A stretch of DNA of 64,000 nt from Nocardioides daphniae (lineage in GTDB: Bacteria; Actinomycetota; Actinomycetes; Propionibacteriales; Nocardioidaceae): the NCBI RefSeq assembly GCF_004777465.1, contig NZ_CP038462.1:186001-250000 (forward strand). The letters run 5' to 3'. The notes under the pieces were generated by a model. It made no database searches. It was given only the letters and a program-made list of their open reading frames with translations, and was not told the DNA's origin. The position numbers were made by a program, and so were the translations under genes. Shown piece by piece: positions 33,689 to 40,776 of this stretch. Every line of letters starts with the position of its first letter. Within the stretch, counting starts at the first letter, position 1.

Positions 33689-34216
33689 TCAGTCGTCGGC
33701 GTAGTTGCAGGCCTGGTCGGCCGGAACGACCTCGAGTCCCCACCTCAGCGGCAGCTCGCGGTCGTTGCCGCCGTCGTCGTAGAGCACCTTCGCCTTGGTC
33801 TTGCGGCGCTCGACGAGGCCGTCGGTGCTCACCGACATGGCGACGAGCACGGTGGCTCCCGGCGAGATCGTGGACGACAGCTTCGCCTCCCCTGGCCGGG
33901 GGAGGGGGCCGCGGCCGACGCCGGACTCCTCCCAGTACTCATCAGCCAGGAACCACTCGTCCACGCTGAGCTCGTCGTCGTCGACCTTGACTCCGGTGAC
34001 GACGATCGCGGAGTCGGACACGTTCTCGACCGTCTCCCACGCGAACCACGCGCCCCCGGACCTCGACACCGGCATGCACAGCACCCCTGCCCCCTCTTCG
34101 GAGCCGACCGACTCGAGCCGGTCGCGATTCCCTGGGACCGCGGAGTCGTCGCATCCCGTTGACACGGCCAGCAGGGCACCGACGACGAGCCCCGAGGCCG
34201 CGGTTCGCCACCTCAT
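33689..34216 (-). CDS. Lipoprotein downstream of secreted protein
   Basis: A 175-residue exported protein with signal MRWRTAASGLVVGALLAVSTGC (lipobox VSTGC). The mature part has an Ig-like strand pattern (WFAWETVENVSDSAIVVTGVKV ... STISPGATVLVAMSVST), as in proteins that pack against partners at the surface, and one distant cysteine pair (LCMPV, QACNY). Its start overlaps the stop of the upstream secreted-protein gene by ATGA, so the two are co-translated and may act together. Confidence 0.75.
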   Translation of the reverse strand: MRWRTAASGLVVGALLAVSTGCDDSAVPGNRDRLESVGSEEGAGVLCMPVSRSGGAWFAWETVENVSDSAIVVTGVKVDDDELSVDEWFLADEYWEESGVGRGPLPRPGEAKLSSTISPGATVLVAMSVSTDGLVERRKTKAKVLYDDGGNDRELPLRWGLEVVPADQACNYADD

Positions 34217-35492
34217 CGTCGGGCGACCACCACGCGCGCGGGGTTCTCGCCCGGGGGCTTGTTCGCGCCGCAGATCATGCGCTTCGGCTTGGTGATGTCG
34301 ACGTCGATCTGCTCCCCGGAGGAATACCCGGAGGAGGACTCCAAGTCGAACCCGATGATGCTCGCCATGCTGAGTCCGTTGGTCCAGTTCGTCGACTTCT
34401 CCTTGCTGAGCGTGAGACCGCCGCCCTTCTCATACTTGCGGCAGTACTTCTTCGTGACCTTCATCGCGTAGGCCCGGTTGCTCTCGGCGCCGCCTTCGTG
34501 CGAGATCGCGCTCTTGCGGTACCAAACTACGCATGATCCTCGTTCGCTGAGCGTGTTCTTGTAGTGCCCGATCGTGTAGCGGGTCTGCAACATGCGATGC
34601 CCGGCCTTCTTGCGCATGCCCCATCGGGTCGCGGTGCGCAGTGACCGGCTGACGCCACCGCTGAAGGTCCAGGCCGTGCCCCACTTGGACGCGCCGCCCA
34701 TTCGAGTGTCAGCGCCCTTGGAGAGCACGAAACGGGTCTTGTGGCCGTCGGTGGTGGCGTGGATGCTGTTGACGGCCGTGAGCCGGTTCTTGTGCTTCTT
34801 GATGAGCGTGGTGGTACTGCCGTCGGGGCAGGTGTAGGGGTCGTCATCCTTCGCGGCCTGCATGGACGGGTTGCGGTTCACGGAGCCGTTCGGGGCCTTC
34901 AGAGCCACGAACGGCTCACCACCCGACTTGGTCGCGGTGAGCGTCCCCGTGAGCGAGGCGCGATCGCAACAGCACGGCCGCTGGCCTCGGGCGGCGTTGA
35001 CGTCGTGTCGACGCCGACGGTTGGGCGCAGCGGTGAGCTCGGGACCTTCGCGGTCACCGCTGCTCGGGTGTCTACCAGCTCGGGCAGGATCCTCACGCCC
35101 GTACGGGTGGTCTCCATCGTGGTGATGTACCCCGTGAGGGCTCCTTCTGCGTCGACGACCACGAACGTCGCGTCGAACCGGCCCTTCTTCAACGACGAGG
35201 CGACCTTCTCGGTCACCGAGATCCGGAAGGCGCCCTTGCTGTCGGTCACGGCCCGTCCCAGGGCGACCGACTTCTTCACGTCCTTGACCTTCATCTTCGC
35301 CATCTCCCGCACCGGCGGTTCGGCGAGAAGTCGCACTGTCCGACCAGGCAGTACCTTTCCGTCGTCCTGGGTGAGGCTGCCGGTGAAGACCGACACGGCG
35401 CCGGCGCTATTCGCACCCATTGACGGACTGTTGAGCGCCCCCAGCATTGAAGCCGCCAGGACCGCTGCGCTCCCGATAGCGCGAACTCGCAT
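34213..35492 (-). pseudogene. Secreted basic protein, paralogue of 23288-24511, frameshifted near 34965
   Basis: ATG 35492 gives a signal peptide (RVRAIGSAAVLAASMLGAL) and a first domain RTVRLLAEPPVREMAKM ... FDATFVVVDAEGALTGYITTME that parallels the first domain of the 23288 protein. Near 34965 the frame changes; the continuation SLTGTLTATKSGGEPFVALK leads to a C-terminal domain with CPDGSTTTL, RGSCVVWYRK, KKYCRKYEKG and the ending QIDVDITKPKRMICGANK, again as in the paralogue. One missing base explains it. The gene is co-translated with the lipoprotein that follows. Confidence 0.75.
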
Positions 35493-35585
35493 TGTGTTCC
35501 ACCGAATCTCGTTGATTCCCTTCGCTCGAGACCCTCCCAGATTTCGCGACGACGTGTCGAGGGCCGTCCACAGGTCGTTCCAGAC

Positions 35586-35873
35586 ATGTGCACATCCGTT
35601 GAGGAAGCGGAAGCGATCCGGTATTTCTTGGCGTGCCGCGCCGACGACGTCTACAGGCCCATCGGGGTGGTCAACGCCGAGGGCGAGGTCGCCGGGAAGG
35701 ACTGGTCCGCCGACCCCACCCTCTACCGTCAGGTCAGCGAGCTCAACGCGGCCGAGTACGCGCCGTTCGAGAAGTGGCTCGCCGACGAGGACACCACCGA
35801 CGAGACCTTGGACAAGCTCGACGTCGACTGGTTCGGCGAGACTTTCCACGTCCTCGACCTCGACGCCAGCTGA
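35586..35873 (+). CDS. Hypothetical acidic protein (95 aa)
   Basis: A short acidic soluble protein (pI clearly low: ADEDTTDETLDKLDVDWFGE). It has no signal peptide or known domain. A terminator hairpin follows 37 bases after the stop, which supports a real transcript. It is divergent from the secreted-protein gene (start 35492), with the promoter region between. Function unknown. Confidence 0.55.
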   Translation: MCTSVEEAEAIRYFLACRADDVYRPIGVVNAEGEVAGKDWSADPTLYRQVSELNAAEYAPFEKWLADEDTTDETLDKLDVDWFGETFHVLDLDAS

Positions 35874-35910
35874 GTCGGCGAGCACACCGGCTGTTGCCGG
35901 GTGACTTCTG

Positions 35911-35954
35911 CGACGAGCCGCCCGCCCTGTCCTGACGGGGTGGGCGGCTCGTCG
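35911..35954 (+). terminator. Rho-independent-type terminator
   Basis: Perfect 13-bp arms CGACGAGCCGCCC and GGGCGGCTCGTCG, followed by GTGGTTTC. It lies just after the 95-residue ORF. Confidence 0.75.
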
Positions 35955-36059
35955 GTGGTTTCTGGCCTCGCGATCGTGCCGAATCCGGTGCCATTCTGTC
36001 GGCTTTCGTGACTAAGTGACGAGGCCGCCGAAGGCTCGTGGCAACCCGGAGAATTGCCT

Positions 36060-36262
36060 CTGACCTGCGCAAACGCGCTCAAGGAGGCGCTGGGCGAGTC
36101 CCATTTGGCAGTTTGTCAGCGGGTCGTGGACCTATCTACGAGGGATGTACATATGTGCACCCATATGCATAGGGGGTTCCCATGTATGTATGTAGTTCTT
36201 CAAAGAATCTTCCAATATCTATCTATCTAGAGCCCTAAATCAGCCCTGACCTGCGCAAACGC
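36060..36262 (+). repeat. 17-bp direct repeat pair flanking AT-rich patch
   Basis: CTGACCTGCGCAAACGC occurs exactly at 36060-36076 and again at 36246-36262, 186 bases apart, with the AT-rich patch between. It could be a duplication left by insertion or a pair of binding sites. Confidence 0.8.
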
Positions 36263-36264
36263 AT

Positions 36265-36293
36265 TTGTCACGGGCGGAAACCGTTCGTGACAA
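36265..36293. promoter_or_regulatory. Inverted repeat TTGTCACG/CGTGACAA
   Basis: TTGTCACG and CGTGACAA are perfect 8-bp arms 13 bases apart, directly after the second 17-bp repeat. The spacing (21 bases centre to centre) fits two helical turns, as for a dimeric regulator. Confidence 0.45.
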
Positions 36294-36589
36294 CCGTGCC
36301 AGAACGGTGACGATCCACGCTCAGGGACGCCAGCCGATTCGGCACGAACTCCCCCAGGTCGTGCCAACCCTGCGCGGCGATCCTTCCGGGCGCATGAGCG
36401 CGCCCACACGCACCCGCACACCGCCGGGCATGACCCGTACCCCCGGCCCTTCGACCGCTGCCGTGACCCCGTCGCGGCCCGTGGTGCACGAGATGGGCGC
36501 CTGCACACACATCGACGGCATGCACAGGCACACACGCACGTCCCTGCCCGACCAGCTTCCCCCGTCGACCCGAACGCGGGAGGTGCCCG

Positions 36590-37080
36590 GTGCCTGAAGC
36601 GAACCCCGGCCCGCGCAGCTGCGGCGGGCCGCAGAAGAAGGTCCACGACTCCTACGTCGCACGCATCGCCGCCGGCGTCTCCGTCGCCCTGGCCGCCTCC
36701 CTCGTCGGCTCCGGCGTCACGCTGACCGCGTCCACACCCGTCACCGCGCCCGGGCCGTCCGCAGCGAAGTCGTCGGTGAAGCTGCCGATCGACCCCGCGC
36801 CTCGCGGCACGAAAGGCAACAAGAACGCGCCGCGGCCCAGCATCCTCATGATCACCGCCGACGACGCCACCCAGTCGGACCTGCAGTACATGCCGAGCGT
36901 GCGCAAGCTCATCGCCGATGAGGGTGCGACCCTCACCTCGGCCCTGGCGCCGACCCCGATCTGCGTCCCCGCCCGGGCGTCGCTGATCACCGGCCAGTAC
37001 ACCTCCAACCACGGGGGGCGGCGTCCAACGACATCGTGACCACGCACGCGGTCGAGGCCCCCTCCGGGACGTCATCGTGA
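36590..37080 (+). pseudogene. Sulfatase, truncated and frameshifted
   Basis: GTG 36590 follows GGGAGGTG. After a signal-anchor-like segment (RIAAGVSVALAASLVGSGV) comes the sulfatase core start PRPSILMITADDATQSDLQY with metal-binding Asp-Asp, and PTPICVPARASLITGQYTSNHG, whose CVPAR is the C-x-P-x-R motif in which Cys becomes formylglycine. A one-base loss in the G6 run at about 37013 shifts the frame; the restored frame adds ASNDIVTTHAVEAPSGTSS and stops at 37080. Sulfatases have some 300-400 more residues, so the catalytic domain is cut off: a true truncation, not only an indel. Confidence 0.75.
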
Positions 37081-37129
37081 GGGGCTGCTGGCGCAGCCGC
37101 TGATGATGACGTCCGGCGGGGCGACGGAC

Positions 37130-38653
37130 TCACCAGGGGCTGGGCTTGTAGTCCTTCACGAAGCAGCCGTAGATGTCCTCACCCTGCTCGCCCATCACGA
37201 TCGGGTCGTAGACCCGCGCGGCGCCGTCGACCAGGTCGAGCGGCGCGTGCCACCCTTCGGCGGCGATCCGCAGCTTCTCGTGGTGCGGGCGCTCGTCGGT
37301 GATCCAGCCGGTGTCGACGGCGGTCATCAGGATGTGGTCGGTCTCGAACATCTCGCCCGACGACGTGCGCGTCATCATGTTGAGCGCGGCCTTCGCCATG
37401 TTGGTGTGCGGGTGGCCCGGGCCCTTGTAGCGACGGGAGAACTGGCCCTCCATCGCCGACACGTTGACGACGTACGACCGCTTCGACGGCGCCCGGCGCG
37501 CGGCCTCGGCCAGCGACGGGCGCAGGCGGCTGACCAGCAGGAACGGGGCGATCGAGTTGCACAGCTGCACCTCGAGGAGCTCCAGCGGGTCGACCTCGCC
37601 GACGGTCTGGGTCCACGAGTTGTTGGTCTGCACGTCGGGCAGCAGGCCACCGGCGTCCAGGGCGGTGCCGGCGACGTGGGCCTCGAGCGACGCCGAGCCC
37701 GCCTTCAGTGCGAGCGCGGTCAGCGACGCGGCGTTGTGGGCGGCCAGCGCCGACTCCGCCGACTCACCCTCGTGGTGGGCGACCGCCACGTCGGCCAGGG
37801 CGCCGGCGATCGCGGCCGGGTGCGCCTCGGAGATCCGGTCGAAGGCGACCATCTCCGGCAGCTCGATGTTGTTCGGGAGCGGAGCGAGCTCGCCCTCCTG
37901 CAGTGGGGCGTACGAGCCGGGCGTGCGGCGTACGGTCTGGCAGGCGTTGTTGATGAGGATGTCGAGCGGGCCGGCGGCGGCGACGTCGTCGGCCAGCGAG
38001 ATCACCTGCGTGGGGTCGCGCAGGTCGATGCCGACCACCTTGAGACGGTGGATCCAGTCGCCCGAGTCCTCCATGGCGGAGAAGCGGCGCACCGCGTCCT
38101 TGGGGAAGCGCGTGGTGATCGTGGTGTGCGCGCCGTCGCGGAGCAGCCGCAGCGCGATGTACATGCCGATCTTGGCGCGACCGCCGGTGAGCAGCGCACG
38201 CCTGCCGGCGAGGTCGGTGCCCTGGTCGCGCTTGGCGTGGCTCATCGCCGCGCACTTCGGGCAGAGCCAGTGGTAGAACGCGTCGACGAGGGTGAAGTCC
38301 TCCTTGCAGATGTAGCAGCCACGCGCGGTGATCAGCTCACCTGCGAAGGCGCCCTTCGCCGTCGAGACCAGCGGGATGCCAGCGGTCTCGTCGTCGATCC
38401 GCATTGGCGACCCGGTCGCGGTCTTCTCGATGATCTCCTGGTCGTGACGGATCCGCTCCTGGCGGATCTCCGCGCGGCGCGACTTCTTCACGAGCTTGTA
38501 CATGTACGACGCCTCGCGCTTCATCAGGCGTACGTCGGGGTGGTCGGGCCCCAGCGCCGGAAGGGCGCGGAGCACCTTGATCGCCGTCGCCAGCTCGTCG
38601 GGGTCGATCCCCTCGACGGTCGCGGTCGGGTCGGGGTCCAGCTGCTCGTTCAC
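37130..38653 (-). CDS. SDR-family oxidoreductase with N-terminal zinc-binding region
   Basis: A 507-residue protein, twice the length of a classical SDR. The N-terminal 170 residues include a four-cysteine zinc motif (CYICKEDF ... CPKCAAMSH, about 112-133). The Rossmann domain then starts with RRALLTGGRAKIGMYIALRLLRDGA (TGxxxxIG) and DILINNACQTVRR (NNA); the catalytic part has YVVNVSAMEGQFSRRYKGPGHPHTNMAKAALNMM, with Ser, Tyr and Lys in SDR order. Its substrate is unknown. It is divergent from the two-component system. Start ATG 38653. Confidence 0.85.
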   Translation of the reverse strand: MNEQLDPDPTATVEGIDPDELATAIKVLRALPALGPDHPDVRLMKREASYMYKLVKKSRRAEIRQERIRHDQEIIEKTATGSPMRIDDETAGIPLVSTAKGAFAGELITARGCYICKEDFTLVDAFYHWLCPKCAAMSHAKRDQGTDLAGRRALLTGGRAKIGMYIALRLLRDGAHTTITTRFPKDAVRRFSAMEDSGDWIHRLKVVGIDLRDPTQVISLADDVAAAGPLDILINNACQTVRRTPGSYAPLQEGELAPLPNNIELPEMVAFDRISEAHPAAIAGALADVAVAHHEGESAESALAAHNAASLTALALKAGSASLEAHVAGTALDAGGLLPDVQTNNSWTQTVGEVDPLELLEVQLCNSIAPFLLVSRLRPSLAEAARRAPSKRSYVVNVSAMEGQFSRRYKGPGHPHTNMAKAALNMMTRTSSGEMFETDHILMTAVDTGWITDERPHHEKLRIAAEGWHAPLDLVDGAARVYDPIVMGEQGEDIYGCFVKDYKPSPW

Positions 38654-38718
38654 GGTCGGATTCTCCCACCGGTCGGGGTGTGGACCCGATTCCTCGTCCG
38701 CACGGGGCGGAGATCGTC

Positions 38719-38730
38719 CCGCAGGAGGAC
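38719..38730. promoter_or_regulatory. 12-bp motif shared with the ABC transporter promoter
   Basis: CCGCAGGAGGAC lies 34 bases before the kinase start and is repeated exactly at 40708-40719, between the response-regulator and the transporter genes. It is a candidate response-regulator site. Confidence 0.45.
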
Positions 38731-38763
38731 GCGCCCGCCCGTCGCTCCACCTACGATCAGCGC

Positions 38764-39921
38764 GTGGAACCCGTCGTGCCCTGGACCCTCGGCCCCCGCG
38801 CCCGGCGGTGGTTCGACGCGCTGCTGGTGCTCGGCCTGTGCGCCCTGGCCTCGGCTCACTTCCTCTCCGACGAGCCGCTCCCGGCCGCCGTCTCGCTCAG
38901 CCAGTTCATCCCGCTGTGGTGGCGTCGCAGCCACTCAGCCCTCGTCTTCGCCGTGGTCGCCGCGTCGAGCGCGGCGCAGGTCGTGGTGCTGGGCATGACC
39001 GACCCGATCGTCGGACAGCTGGCCTTCCCGATCGCCGCCTACTCGGTCGGTCGTTGGGGCGGGCGCTGGTCGCGGCCGTTCAGCCTGGTGGTCACCCTCT
39101 GCGCCTGCGTCGTCGCGGCCTGGGCGTGGACGAGCTGGACCGCCAGCGCCGACAACCGGCTCGACAACATGGTCGCCCCCGCGCTCTCCTGCGCGGGCGT
39201 GGCGGTCTCCTCGTGGGCGCTAGGCGTCGCCGGTGGCCAGCGCGACCGCTTCGTCCGCAGCCTCGTCGAGAGCGCCGAGCAGACCCGTCGGATGGCCGAG
39301 CGCGACGTCGCCCTGGCCGCCCAGGACGAGCGCGCCCGGATCGCCCGCGAGATGCACGACGTGGTCGCCCACGGCCTCTCCGTCATGGTGGTCCAGGCCG
39401 ACGGCGCCCGCTACGCCGCGGCGCAGGACCCGGGCGTCGCCGTGCCTACCCTCGAGGCGATCGCCGACACCGGCCGCGCCTCGCTCGCCGAGATGCGCCG
39501 ACTGCTCGGGCTGCTGCGGACCGAGGAGTCCGGCGTACGTCCGCAGCCGCGCCTCGACGACGTCGCGCACCTCGTCGAGGAGGCCAAGGCGGCCGGCATG
39601 CAGGTCGAGGCCACCCTGCCGGAGGAGTGGCCGAGCGTGCCCGACGGCGTCGGGCTGGCCGCCTACCGCGTGGTGCAGGAGGCACTCACCAACGTCCGCA
39701 AGCACGCCGGGCCGCAGGCCGCCGCCACACTGCGGGTCACCGTCGACGACGCCGTCCGGATCCAGGTCACCGACGACGGGCGCGGCGCAGCGAGCGGCCC
39801 CGGCAGCGGCGGTCACGGACTGGTCGGGATGCGCGAGCGCGTCGCCGTGCACGACGGTGCGATGAGCGCCGGGCCGGCGGTCGGCGGCGGCTGGACCGTC
39901 AGTGCGAGGATCCCCCTGTGA
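38764..39921 (+). CDS. Sensor histidine kinase (HisKA_3 type)
   Basis: A 385-residue membrane sensor. Four or five hydrophobic segments fill about residues 15-150, then the dimerisation helix with the phosphorylated histidine in RIAREMHDVVAHGLSVMVVQ (about 198), and the ATPase domain ending VTDDGRGAASGPGSGGHGLVGMRERV (G1/G2 boxes). This is the NarL-partner class (DesK/LiaS-like), which often senses membrane stress. Start GTG 38764 is preferred; ATG 38680 would place the shared motif inside the gene. The response regulator overlaps by GTGA. Confidence 0.9.
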   Translation: MEPVVPWTLGPRARRWFDALLVLGLCALASAHFLSDEPLPAAVSLSQFIPLWWRRSHSALVFAVVAASSAAQVVVLGMTDPIVGQLAFPIAAYSVGRWGGRWSRPFSLVVTLCACVVAAWAWTSWTASADNRLDNMVAPALSCAGVAVSSWALGVAGGQRDRFVRSLVESAEQTRRMAERDVALAAQDERARIAREMHDVVAHGLSVMVVQADGARYAAAQDPGVAVPTLEAIADTGRASLAEMRRLLGLLRTEESGVRPQPRLDDVAHLVEEAKAAGMQVEATLPEEWPSVPDGVGLAAYRVVQEALTNVRKHAGPQAAATLRVTVDDAVRIQVTDDGRGAASGPGSGGHGLVGMRERVAVHDGAMSAGPAVGGGWTVSARIPL

Positions 39922-40637
39922 GTCAGATGGGGAGTCAGGCGGTGGGCCAGACGGCCGAGGGCGAGGCGATCCGGGTCTTCCTGGTCGACGACCAGCAGAT
40001 GGTGCGCGCGGGCTTCAGGATGCTCGTCGACTCCCAGCCCGACATGGTCGTCGTCGGTGAGGCCGGCGACGGCGGCGAGGCGCTCGCCCAGCTCGCGGTG
40101 ACCGCCACCGACGTCGTGCTGATGGACGTCCGGATGCCGCGGATGGACGGCGTCGAGGCCACCCGCCGACTCCTCGCCACGCCCGACGCTCCGCGCGTCA
40201 TCGTGCTCACCACCTTCGACCTCGACGAGTACGCCTTCGCCGCGATCCGTGCCGGGGCGTCGGCCTTCCTGCTCAAGGACGCGACCCCGCCGGAGCTGCT
40301 CGGCGCGATCCGCTCGGTGCAGGCCGGCGACGCCGTCGTCGCCCCCAGCACCACGCGCCGCCTGCTCGACCACTTCGCGACGGCTCCCGAGCCCGGCGCG
40401 GTCGACGAGCCCGGCGACCGCACCGACGACGGCCGGCTCTCCGACCTCACCGAGCGCGAGGTCGAGGTGCTCGGGCTGATCGCCTGCGGCCTCTCCAACA
40501 ACGAGATCGCCAGCCACCTCGTGGTCGCCGAGACCACGGTCAAGACCCACGTCGGGCGCCTGCTCGCCAAGACGGCGTCGCGCGACCGCGTACAGCTGGT
40601 CGTCCTCGCCTACGAGACCGGGCTCGTCACCCCCTGA
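39918..40637 (+). CDS. NarL/FixJ-family response regulator
   Basis: A 239-residue regulator: receiver domain with VFLVDDQQMVRAGFRML, phospho-acceptor Asp in VVLMDVRMPRMDG and conserved Lys in AFLLKDATPPEL; a linker; then the LuxR-type DNA-binding domain LTEREVEVLGLIACGLSNNEIASHLVVAETTVKTHVGRLLAKT. It is the cognate of the kinase directly upstream (GTGA overlap; start GTG 39918 or ATG 39930). It probably activates the ABC transporter that follows and perhaps its own operon through the shared CCGCAGGAGGAC motif. Confidence 0.93.
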   Translation: MSQMGSQAVGQTAEGEAIRVFLVDDQQMVRAGFRMLVDSQPDMVVVGEAGDGGEALAQLAVTATDVVLMDVRMPRMDGVEATRRLLATPDAPRVIVLTTFDLDEYAFAAIRAGASAFLLKDATPPELLGAIRSVQAGDAVVAPSTTRRLLDHFATAPEPGAVDEPGDRTDDGRLSDLTEREVEVLGLIACGLSNNEIASHLVVAETTVKTHVGRLLAKTASRDRVQLVVLAYETGLVTP

Positions 40638-40660
40638 CCCGCTGAAGCAGTCGAGCGCCC

Positions 40661-40725
40661 GTCCTCCACGGGAGGACGCACGTCCACCCGTACGCCGCTG
40701 CGTACGACCGCAGGAGGACCTGCGG
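40661..40725. promoter_or_regulatory. Control region between response regulator and ABC transporter
   Basis: Three symmetric elements in 65 bases: GTCCTCC-ACG-GGAGGAC (40661-40677), CGTACG twice around CCGCTG (40689-40706), and CCGCAG-GAGGAC-CTGCGG (40708-40725). GGAGGAC recurs in the first and third and in the kinase promoter. Confidence 0.5.
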
Positions 40726-40776
40726 ATCGGCCCGCGGTCCGACGCCCTCGCGGCCCGCGGCGACGAGGCTGGAGCC

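Larger units (their letters stand above)
35955..36589. other. Gene-free stretch with AT-rich patch
   Basis: No supported gene in 635 bases. Contents: a 17-bp direct repeat (36060-36076 and 36246-36262), an unusually A/T-rich patch at about 36120-36235 with ATGTATGTATGTA and ATCTATCTATCTA tandem runs and CATATG-type palindromes, an 8-bp inverted repeat at 36265-36293, and a CA-rich stretch (36505-36545). Base composition differs sharply from the rest of the window, so this is probably foreign DNA or the edge of an element. Confidence 0.7.

Noticed and set aside
36015..36060. Possible riboswitch (GTGGCAACCC after a short hairpin)
   Set aside because: Recalls the GGCAACC of SAM-type riboswitches, but the other conserved parts are missing and the next gene is a truncated sulfatase.
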